Assembly: GCA_945957225.1 (NCBI GenBank)
Contig: CAMFKK010000058.1
Coordinates: forward strand, 1 to 9,599
Origin: an uncultured Sphingobacteriia bacterium
Lineage (GTDB): Bacteria; Bacteroidota; Bacteroidia; Chitinophagales; Chitinophagaceae
Length of the DNA stretch: 9,599 nt
Reading direction: 5' to 3'
Position numbers and translations under genes: made by a program. The notes under the pieces were generated by a model. That model was not told the origin of the DNA. It did no database searches and saw nothing but the letters and a program-made list of their open reading frames with translations. How positions within the stretch are numbered: position 1 is the stretch's first letter; each line of letters begins with the position of its first letter. Shown piece after piece: positions 1-6,359 of this stretch.

Positions 1-55
1 GACTTTTGACTTTTGACTTTTGACTTTTGACTTTTGACTTTTGACTTTTGACTTT
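1..55. repeat. 7-bp tandem repeat (GACTTTT) upstream of argG
   Basis: Seven perfect head-to-tail copies of GACTTTT fill bases 1-49, and GACTTT follows at 50-55. The array touches the window edge, so its full length is unknown. Because the period is not a multiple of three and the unit contains TGA across its junction, the top strand cannot be coding. The array ends 14 bp before the argG start codon, so it occupies the expected promoter position. Each junction reads GACTTTTG, which differs from the Bacteroidetes -7 element TAnnTTTG only in the first base, and every unit also supplies a TTTG like the -33 element. Whether it acts in transcription is inference; heptamer arrays of this kind may also be neutral intergenic repeats. 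Confidence 0.95.
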
Positions 56-69
56 AAAAATATCATATC

Positions 70-1266
70 ATGAGCGTTTCTAAAAAAGTAGTTCTTGGAT
101 TTTCAGGTGGATTAGATACTACCTATTGTGTAAAATACCTAAGTGAAGACAAGGGTTATGAAGTTCATAGTATTATTGTAAATACAGGTGGTTTTACCGA
201 AGCAGAATTAATCCATATTGAACAACATGCTTATAGCCTTGGCGTAAAAACCCATACTACGGTAAACGCAGTAAAATCTTATTACGATAGCATTATCAAG
301 TTTTTGATTTACGGAAACGTGCTCAAGAACAATACATATCCATTAAGTGTAAGTGCTGAGCGTTTAAGCCAAGCCTTACATATTGCAGAACATGCCAAAA
401 AACTAAACGCAGACGCAGTGGCACATGGTAGTACCGGTGCTGGAAATGATCAGGTAAGATTTGACATGATTTTTCATATCATGATACCTGGTACTGAAAT
501 CATCACCCCTATTCGCGATTTGAAACTGAGCCGTGAAGAAGAAATTAGCTACTTGAAATCAAAGGGTGTGAATATGAATTTTGAAAAGTCAATGTATTCT
601 ATTAACAAGGGGCTTTGGGGAACTAGTGTTGGTGGTAAAGAAACACTCAACTCAAAAGGAATTTTACCAGAAGAAGCTTGGCCAACACAAGTAACTGCTT
701 CTGAAAGCAGAGAAGTAAAATTACATTTTGAAAAAGGTGAATTAACTGCAGTGGATGGTCAAATTTTTGAACATCCAACCGCCGCCATTCAACACTTACA
801 AACCATTGCAGGTGCTTATGGTTTGGGAAGAGATATACATGTTGGTGATACCATCATTGGCATTAAAGGTAGAGTAGGTTTTGAAGCTGCTGCACCAATG
901 GTGATTTTAAAAGCACACCATGCACTTGAAAAACACGTGCTTACTAAATGGCAGTTAGGTTGGAAAGACCAATTGGCCCAGTTCTACGGCAACTGGCTAC
1001 ATGAAGGTCAAATTCTTGACCCAGTGATGCGTGATATTGAAGCATTCCTAACCCATAGCCAACAGAATGTAACAGGTGATGTATTTATACAGTTATTACC
1101 ATATCGCTTTCATATCATTGGTATTGAATCTGACTTTGATTTGATGAATAGCAAATTTGGAAAATACGGAGAAATGAATACGGGCTTTACTGGTGAAGAC
1201 GTAAGAGGATTTAGTAAAATATTTGGTAACCAGACATCTATCTGGCACAAGGTAAATCAATCTTAA
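70..1266 (+). CDS. argG: Argininosuccinate synthase
   Basis: This cytoplasmic enzyme condenses citrulline and aspartate, using ATP (giving AMP and pyrophosphate), to argininosuccinate, the penultimate step of arginine synthesis. The 398-residue protein has the length of the ~400-residue ArgG class. The N-type ATP pyrophosphatase loop is at residues 12-20 (SGGLDTTYC). A substrate/ATP-binding segment HGSTGAGNDQVRFD lies at about 119-132. The C-terminal half keeps the family pattern YGLGRD...GDTIIGIKGR near 254-270. The segment that usually reads as a conserved arginine-rich stretch near residue 95 is YPLSVSAERLSQAL, a variant form. The start is secure: it is the first ATG after an in-frame TAA at 55-57. 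It is first in the operon although its reaction is next to last. argC follows after 4 nt. Confidence 0.96.
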   Translation: MSVSKKVVLGFSGGLDTTYCVKYLSEDKGYEVHSIIVNTGGFTEAELIHIEQHAYSLGVKTHTTVNAVKSYYDSIIKFLIYGNVLKNNTYPLSVSAERLSQALHIAEHAKKLNADAVAHGSTGAGNDQVRFDMIFHIMIPGTEIITPIRDLKLSREEEISYLKSKGVNMNFEKSMYSINKGLWGTSVGGKETLNSKGILPEEAWPTQVTASESREVKLHFEKGELTAVDGQIFEHPTAAIQHLQTIAGAYGLGRDIHVGDTIIGIKGRVGFEAAAPMVILKAHHALEKHVLTKWQLGWKDQLAQFYGNWLHEGQILDPVMRDIEAFLTHSQQNVTGDVFIQLLPYRFHIIGIESDFDLMNSKFGKYGEMNTGFTGEDVRGFSKIFGNQTSIWHKVNQS

Positions 1267-1270
1267 CAAC

Positions 1271-2281
1271 ATGACATCTATTAACCATACAACAAAGGTC
1301 AGGGTAGGCATCATTGGTGGCGCAGGCTATACAGGTGGAGAACTGATTCGCTTGTTGGTGCACCACCCTCAAGTAGAGATTGCTTATATCCATAGTAAAA
1401 GCAATGCTGGTCAAAGAGTTTCAAAAATACACGACGATTTATTGGGTGATACCAATTTGGTATTTGCAGAAAATATGCACCAAGAGATTGATGTTTTGTT
1501 TCTATGTGTTGGCCATGGTGATGCTAAAAAGTTTCTTGCTGAAAATCAAGTGGATACTAAGGTTAAAATCATTGATCTTTCACAGGATTTCAGATTGAAT
1601 GACAATAAATCAATGATAGCAGGTAGGGAATTTGTTTACGGACTTCCTGAGTTAAATTATCAGCAGATTCAAACTGCACAAAATATTGCCAACCCCGGCT
1701 GTTTTGCTACTGCCATTCAATTGGGTTTATTGCCTTTGGCTAAGGCAGGATTATTACAAGAAGTTCATACTACTGGCATTACAGGTTCTACCGGAGCGGG
1801 TCAGAGTTTGAGTAATACTTCTCATTTTAGCTGGAGGTCCAATAATATATCGGCTTATAAAACCCTGAATCACCAACACCTTCATGAAATTGGGGAATCC
1901 CTGCATCAAGCATCGGGCAACCAATTAAATACCACAGACTTAATTCATTTTGTACCATGGCGTGGTGATTTTACAAGGGGAATTTATATCAGTTCTGTTG
2001 TTACATGTAATCTAGAACTGAAAGCTGTTAACGATTTATACAAAGACTATTATGCCAATGCCGCATTTACCCATGTAAGTGATAGCATGATTCACTTAAA
2101 GCAAGTGGTTAATACATCCAAATGTTTGATTCATCTGGAAAAACAAGGAAATAGAATTGCTATTCATTCTGCAATAGACAATTTGCTGAAAGGTGCATCA
2201 GGACAGGCGGTACAAAATATGAATTTGTTATTTGGTTTAGAAGAGGGTTTGGGGTTGCGACTAAAGGCAAACTATTTCTAG
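1271..2281 (+). CDS. argC: N-acyl-gamma-glutamyl-phosphate reductase
   Basis: The enzyme reduces N-acylglutamyl phosphate to the semialdehyde with NADPH, the third step of the pathway. The 336-residue protein opens with a Rossmann nucleotide-binding loop (GIIGGAGYTGGELIRLL, residues 13-29). The catalytic cysteine is Cys144 in NPGCFAT, and GITGSTGAG follows at 169-177. His201 and His203 in HQHLHEI correspond to the conserved histidine region of the family. The usual P-H-x-x-P-M-x-R-G segment is replaced by PWRGDFTRG (229-237); Bacteroidetes homologues I remember have PYRGDFPRG there, so this looks like a lineage trait and not damage. The C-terminal block NLLKGASGQAVQNMNLLFGL is typical. The substrate is probably the N-succinyl form, inferred from the carbamoyltransferase downstream. 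The stop codon sits in the loop of an inverted repeat. Confidence 0.95.
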   Translation: MTSINHTTKVRVGIIGGAGYTGGELIRLLVHHPQVEIAYIHSKSNAGQRVSKIHDDLLGDTNLVFAENMHQEIDVLFLCVGHGDAKKFLAENQVDTKVKIIDLSQDFRLNDNKSMIAGREFVYGLPELNYQQIQTAQNIANPGCFATAIQLGLLPLAKAGLLQEVHTTGITGSTGAGQSLSNTSHFSWRSNNISAYKTLNHQHLHEIGESLHQASGNQLNTTDLIHFVPWRGDFTRGIYISSVVTCNLELKAVNDLYKDYYANAAFTHVSDSMIHLKQVVNTSKCLIHLEKQGNRIAIHSAIDNLLKGASGQAVQNMNLLFGLEEGLGLRLKANYF

Positions 2282-2300
2282 TATTGCTGGATAGTTTGCC
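2266..2300. repeat. Inverted repeat spanning the argC stop codon
   Basis: GGCAAACTAT at 2266-2275 is exactly complementary to ATAGTTTGCC at 2291-2300, giving a 10-bp stem with a 15-nt loop that can be narrowed by two G-U pairs. The argC TAG (2279-2281) lies in the loop. No T-run follows, so it is not a standard terminator. It sits at the start of the widest gap among the arg genes, 38 nt before the argD start. A role in differential argC/argD expression or in mRNA processing is possible but unproven. Confidence 0.6.
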
Positions 2301-2337
2301 CAAATGCAGCCATTCTTTCAAAACAAAAATCAACACC

Positions 2338-3468
2338 ATGAAACTATTTGACGTTTATCCTATTAATAATATTACCATTGAAAAAGGGCTTGGATCCTAT
2401 GTTTGGGACAACCAAGGACAAGAATATTTAGACTTATACGGAGGCCATGCAGTCATCTCTATTGGCCATACTCACCCACATTATGTAAAACGCGTAACAG
2501 ACCAATTAAACAAATTGGGTTTTTATTCCAATAGCATTCATATTCCCCTACAAGAGGCATTGGCCTCCAAATTAGGAGACCTAAGTGGCAAGGAAGACTA
2601 TCAACTTTTTCTTTGCAATAGTGGTGCTGAAGCCAATGAAAATGCACTCAAAGCTGCTTCTTTTTATAATGGAAGAAAGAAGATAGTATCATTTACCAAG
2701 GCTTTTCACGGAAGAACTTCCTTAGCTGTAGCAGCCACCGATAATCCCAATATTGTAGCGCCTGTAAACCAAACAGACAATGTAGTCTTCTTGCCTTTTA
2801 ATAATACAGAAGCCCTACAAGCATATTTTGACAATTACGGTAGTGAAGTATCTAGTGTGATTATAGAAGGCATTCAAGGTGTTGGTGGAATTAATGTTGC
2901 TAGTGACCAATTCTTACAAACTATACGCCGGCTTTGTAATCAATACAATGCGGTTTTTATTGCAGATAGTGTTCAATGTGGTTATGGCAGAACGGGAAAA
3001 TTCTATGCGCATGACCATAGTGGTGTTGCTGCTGATATTTATAGTATGGCCAAGGGCATGGGTAATGGATTCCCTGTAGCTGGTATTTCTATTGCTCCAA
3101 AAATTCAGGCAAAGCACTATATGCTAGGTACCACATTTGGTGGTAACCATTTGGCTTGCGCCGCAGCCTTGGCTGTTTTGGAAATTATGGAACAAGACGC
3201 CCTGATGGCCAATGCGCATAAAATTGGTGACTACCTGATGTCTGAGTTAAAAGGCCTACCCAATATCAGAGAAGTAAGGGGAAGAGGATTAATGATTGGT
3301 ATAGACTTGGCAGAGGACAAAAAAGAAGTGAAAAAGAATTTGCTTTTCAAACACCATATTTTTACTGGTGAGGCAAAACCCAACGTGATTAGATTGTTAC
3401 CAGCATTAAATATTACACAAAAAGAAGCTGATCTATTTTTAGAAGCATTGGCTAACGAACTCAAATAA
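2338..3468 (+). CDS. argD: N-acylornithine aminotransferase (class III, PLP)
   Basis: The enzyme transaminates N-acylglutamate semialdehyde with glutamate to N-acylornithine. I start it at the ATG at 2338 (376 residues). An upstream in-frame TTG at 2284 would add 18 residues, but MKLFDVYPI is the start of related Bacteroidetes proteins. The glycine-rich CNSGAEANENALK is at 93-105, Asp210 and Gln213 contact the cofactor ring, and the PLP lysine is Lys239 in MAKGMGNGFP. TTFGGNHLAC (265-274) and RGRGLMIG (314-321) are family blocks. Two positions differ from the textbook enzyme. EPIQGE reads EGIQGV, so the glutamate that pairs with the substrate-binding arginine is Val182. DEVQ reads DSVQ (Ser211). 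Arg352 in the C-terminal IRLLPAL segment is kept. Residues needed for catalysis are intact, so an active enzyme is expected, probably on N-succinyl substrates. Confidence 0.94.
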   Translation: MKLFDVYPINNITIEKGLGSYVWDNQGQEYLDLYGGHAVISIGHTHPHYVKRVTDQLNKLGFYSNSIHIPLQEALASKLGDLSGKEDYQLFLCNSGAEANENALKAASFYNGRKKIVSFTKAFHGRTSLAVAATDNPNIVAPVNQTDNVVFLPFNNTEALQAYFDNYGSEVSSVIIEGIQGVGGINVASDQFLQTIRRLCNQYNAVFIADSVQCGYGRTGKFYAHDHSGVAADIYSMAKGMGNGFPVAGISIAPKIQAKHYMLGTTFGGNHLACAAALAVLEIMEQDALMANAHKIGDYLMSELKGLPNIREVRGRGLMIGIDLAEDKKEVKKNLLFKHHIFTGEAKPNVIRLLPALNITQKEADLFLEALANELK

Positions 3469-3486
3469 CTATTCAAATCAAGCAAC

Positions 3487-4443
3487 ATGAAAAACTTTAT
3501 TTCTGTTCATGATGTAAGCAATATCAATAGCCTTGTAAAAAAGGCATTGTCTTATAAAGCCCATCCTTTTAAGGATAGAAATCTAGGTGCTGACAAAAGA
3601 ATTGGCCTGCTATTCTTGAATCCCAGTTTGCGTACCAGATTAAGTACCCAAGTGGCAGCTAAAAATCTGGGAATGGAAGCTATTGTTTTCAATGTTGACA
3701 AAGAAGGATGGGCATTGGAATTTGAAGAAGGTGCCATCATGAGTGGCAATACAGTAGAGCACGTAAAAGACGCAGCCCCTATCTTGGGTCAGTATTTTGA
3801 CATTCTTTGTATTCGTACTTTTCCAGGTTTGAAAAACAGAGAAGATGATTATAGTGAAATGTTTATTCATCAGTTTATCAAATATGCAGGTGTACCTGTG
3901 ATAAGTTTGGAAAGCGCCACACTACATCCTTTACAATCACTAACAGATATTATTACCATACAAGAAACCTGGCATCAACCTCGCCGACCGAAAATAGTGC
4001 TCACCTGGGCACCTCATATTAAACCTTTACCCCAATGTGTGTCAAACAGTTTTGCGCAGTGGGTAAATGCATGGGGCGAGGCCGATTTTGTGATTACCCA
4101 TCCAGTAGATTATGAACTGGCTGAGCAATTTACCAAAGGGGCAACTATTACCAACAACCAGGATGAAGCACTTAAAGACGCTGATTATGTGTACGTAAAA
4201 AACTGGAGTACTTATACAGATTATGGTAAGGTATATGAGAATGATCCCAACTGGATGCTCACAGAGGAAAAGATGAAACTAACCAATCAAGCCAAAGTAA
4301 TGCATTGTTTACCAGTAAGAAGAAATGTAGAATTGAGCGATGAGATTTTAGACGGCCCTCATAGTTTGGTTACCCGTGAAGCAGGAAATAGAGTATGGGC
4401 AGCACAAGCAGTCATCGCTTCTATTTTGGAACAAAGCAAATAA
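3487..4443 (+). CDS. argF': N-succinylornithine carbamoyltransferase (ArgF' type)
   Basis: The enzyme transfers the carbamoyl group of carbamoyl phosphate to an N-acylated ornithine, giving N-acylcitrulline. The 318-residue protein has the carbamoyl-phosphate motif SLRTR at 47-51, HPLQ at 147-150 and HCLPVRRN at 273-280. The D-x-x-x-S-M-G loop of ordinary ornithine carbamoyltransferases is missing; the corresponding region reads VKNWSTYTDYGK (237-248), as in the acylornithine enzymes. Trp75 in the preceding loop is also typical of that group. At the known specificity position (Glu92 in the Xanthomonas N-acetylornithine enzyme, Pro90 in Bacteroides fragilis) this protein has Val90, in SGNTVEH. 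Published mutants with Ser, Pro or Val there prefer N-succinylornithine. The succinyl call is therefore inferred from one residue plus lineage; the acylornithine class itself is secure. The gene follows argD by 18 nt. Confidence 0.92.
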   Translation: MKNFISVHDVSNINSLVKKALSYKAHPFKDRNLGADKRIGLLFLNPSLRTRLSTQVAAKNLGMEAIVFNVDKEGWALEFEEGAIMSGNTVEHVKDAAPILGQYFDILCIRTFPGLKNREDDYSEMFIHQFIKYAGVPVISLESATLHPLQSLTDIITIQETWHQPRRPKIVLTWAPHIKPLPQCVSNSFAQWVNAWGEADFVITHPVDYELAEQFTKGATITNNQDEALKDADYVYVKNWSTYTDYGKVYENDPNWMLTEEKMKLTNQAKVMHCLPVRRNVELSDEILDGPHSLVTREAGNRVWAAQAVIASILEQSK

Positions 4444-4447
4444 TAAC

Positions 4448-5293
4448 ATGTCTACAACAGCCTCAATATTGCAAAAAGAATCGCTACTAGTCATCAAGAT
4501 TGGAGGTAATATTATTGACCACCCTGCTAAACTGCAGCAATTTCTTCAAGATTTTGCTGCAATCAAAGCAAAGAAGATCTTGGTACATGGTGGCGGTAAA
4601 ATTGCTACTCAATTGGCCAAGGATCTAGGGGTGGAACAAGAGATGGTAGATGGTAGGAGAATTACGGATGCGGAAACCTTGAAAATTGTGACCATGGTGT
4701 ATGCAGGTCTCATTAACAAAGGAGTGGTGGCGCAATTACAAGCCAATGGCCAAAATGCCATGGGTTTTTGCGGTGCTGATGCCAATTTGATTCAAGCTCA
4801 CAAAAGATTACCCAATGCTTCAAATGGTATTGATTATGGCTTTGTGGGCGATGTTGACAAAGTAAATACTGCTGCTATTGAACCTTTATTAGAACAGGGC
4901 ATTTCTATTGTCATTGCGCCTATTACCCATGATGGAGCTGGACAATTACTCAATACCAATGCAGATACCATTGCGCAATCAGTAGCAACTGCATTAGCCA
5001 AAGACTTTCAAGTATCCTTACTCTACTGTTTTGAGAAAAGCGGGGTTTTATTAGATGCTAATGACGATAATACAGTTATTGCCAGCATTAACCCTGACTA
5101 TTACACAACACTGAAAAGCCAGCAATTAATTTTTGCGGGCATGATTCCTAAACTAGACAATGCATTCACAGCCATTATCAATGGGGTAAGCAAAGTCATC
5201 ATTGGCAAGGCCGAATCTATTCAAGATCTGGTAGCTGGTACAGCTGGCACCACCTTGCAAACGAATACCATTTCCCATGAACAACAAAAATGA
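4448..5293 (+). CDS. argB: N-acylglutamate kinase
   Basis: The enzyme phosphorylates the gamma-carboxyl of N-acylglutamate with ATP, the second step of the pathway. With the ATG at 4448 the protein has 281 residues. The frame is open upstream to an ATG at 4376 inside argF', but that would add 24 unrelated residues, and 4448 leaves a normal 4-nt gap after the argF' stop. Amino-acid kinase features are Lys17 in VIKIGG, HGGG at 47-50, GRRITD at 69-74 for the acyl substrate, LNTNADTIA with Asp173 at 168-176, and GMIPK with Lys235 at 231-235. Only about a dozen residues precede the first strand, so the long N-terminal helix of arginine-inhibited hexameric kinases seems absent; weak feedback inhibition is an inference from this. 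Succinylglutamate is the likely substrate, judged from ArgF'. Confidence 0.93.
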   Translation: MSTTASILQKESLLVIKIGGNIIDHPAKLQQFLQDFAAIKAKKILVHGGGKIATQLAKDLGVEQEMVDGRRITDAETLKIVTMVYAGLINKGVVAQLQANGQNAMGFCGADANLIQAHKRLPNASNGIDYGFVGDVDKVNTAAIEPLLEQGISIVIAPITHDGAGQLLNTNADTIAQSVATALAKDFQVSLLYCFEKSGVLLDANDDNTVIASINPDYYTTLKSQQLIFAGMIPKLDNAFTAIINGVSKVIIGKAESIQDLVAGTAGTTLQTNTISHEQQK

Positions 5294-6359
5294 CATACAA
5301 GGTTTAACGCAGGATGCCATTAGTTTGCTCAAACAACTAATAGCCATACCTTCTCTAAGCAAAGAGGAAGACAATACTGCAGACCTGATAGAACAATTTT
5401 TAAAGTCAAAAGGCGTAACTGCTTTTCGCTACCTAAACAATGTATGGGCCAAGAACCAACATTTTTCTCCAGAAAAGCCCACTCTCTTATTAAATTCTCA
5501 CCACGACACTGTTAAACCCAATAAAGCTTATACCCTTAATCCTTTTGAACCCATTGTAAAAGATGAAAAATTATTTGGACTAGGAAGCAATGATGCGGGT
5601 GGATGCCTGGTTTCTTTAATTGCTACATTTCTATATTATTACCATCGCAGTGACCTGCAATATAATTTGGTATTGGCCGCTACAGCAGAAGAAGAAATCT
5701 CTGGACACAATGGCGTAGAAATTCTTTTGACTAGGTTACCCAAGATTGATTGCGGCATAGTTGGTGAACCTACTTTGTTGCAGATGGCGGTAGCAGAAAA
5801 AGGATTATTGGTCTTGGATTGTACCGCAATGGGTAAACCTGGGCATGCTGCAAGAGATGAAGGTGATAATGCCATTTACAAAGCGGTCAAAGACATTCAA
5901 TGGTTCAAGGATTATCGCTTTGATAAAGTATCGGATTTACTAGGCCCCATGAAAATGACGGTAACCATTGTCAATGCCGGCTCTCAGCACAATGTAGTAC
6001 CACACGAGTGTAAATTCACAACAGACGTGCGAGTGAATGAACTCTATACTTTTGAAGAAGTATTAGAGATTATTAGGGCCAATACGGTTTCTGATGTGCA
6101 ACCGCGTAGCAGCCGTTTGCGATCTACAGCTATTGCCCTTGACCATCCTTTAGTAAAGTCTGGGATAGCATTGGGCAGAACCTATTATGGCTCTCCTACC
6201 ACTTCTGATAAGGCACTGATGCCCTTTCCAACTTTAAAATTTGGACCAGGAGATTCAGCCAGAAGTCATTCTGCGGATGAATTTATTTGGATCCACGAAA
6301 TTGGGGAAGGTATAGATATGTATATTCAATTGATTGATCAAGTAATAGTACAACCATGA
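5277..6359 (+). CDS. argE: M20 deacylase, likely N-acylcitrulline deacylase (ArgE position)
   Basis: This 360-residue M20 metallopeptidase-fold protein belongs to the ArgE/DapE group. In an ArgF' pathway the deacylation comes after carbamoylation, so its expected substrate is N-succinyl- or N-acetylcitrulline and its product citrulline for ArgG. Visible di-zinc site residues are His75 and Asp77 (SHHDTV), Asp106 (GSNDAGG), the base Glu139 with ligand Glu140 (AEEEISG), Glu164 (VGEPT) and His331 (ARSHSADEF). The dimerisation domain is marked by NVVPHECKFTTDVR at 239-252. DAGG replaces the commoner D-x-K-G, as I recall for Bacteroidetes homologues. The start overlaps the end of argB by 17 nt and the stop overlaps the argH ATG (ATGA), which suggests translational coupling. 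Family membership is clear; acyl-group preference cannot be read from the sequence. Confidence 0.9.
   Translation: MNNKNDIQGLTQDAISLLKQLIAIPSLSKEEDNTADLIEQFLKSKGVTAFRYLNNVWAKNQHFSPEKPTLLLNSHHDTVKPNKAYTLNPFEPIVKDEKLFGLGSNDAGGCLVSLIATFLYYYHRSDLQYNLVLAATAEEEISGHNGVEILLTRLPKIDCGIVGEPTLLQMAVAEKGLLVLDCTAMGKPGHAARDEGDNAIYKAVKDIQWFKDYRFDKVSDLLGPMKMTVTIVNAGSQHNVVPHECKFTTDVRVNELYTFEEVLEIIRANTVSDVQPRSSRLRSTAIALDHPLVKSGIALGRTYYGSPTTSDKALMPFPTLKFGPGDSARSHSADEFIWIHEIGEGIDMYIQLIDQVIVQP

Noticed and set aside
1..55. Heptamer array as a CRISPR or coding repeat
   Set aside because: The units are contiguous with no spacers, and the top strand has stops in all frames because of the 7-bp period.
50..72. Possible ArgR operator between the repeat and argG
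   Set aside because: The AT-rich stretch lacks the paired TG-A-T...A-T-CA half-sites of an ARG box.
2024..2100. Possible loss of function in ArgC because Trp replaces His in the C-terminal PHxxPMxRG-like segment
   Set aside because: Cys144 and the HQH histidines are intact and Bacteroidetes ArgC as I recall has a similar PYRGDF segment, so this is a lineage variant.
2284..2337. N-terminal extension of argD from a TTG codon at 2284
   Set aside because: The 18 added residues are unlike the family, whose Bacteroidetes members begin MKLFDVYP, and the extension overlaps the inverted repeat. The ATG at 2338 is preferred.
4376..4447. N-terminal extension of argB from an ATG at 4376 within argF'
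   Set aside because: The 24 extra residues would overlap argF' by 68 nt and precede the normal kinase N-terminus. The ATG at 4448 gives a 4-nt gap and a usual length.
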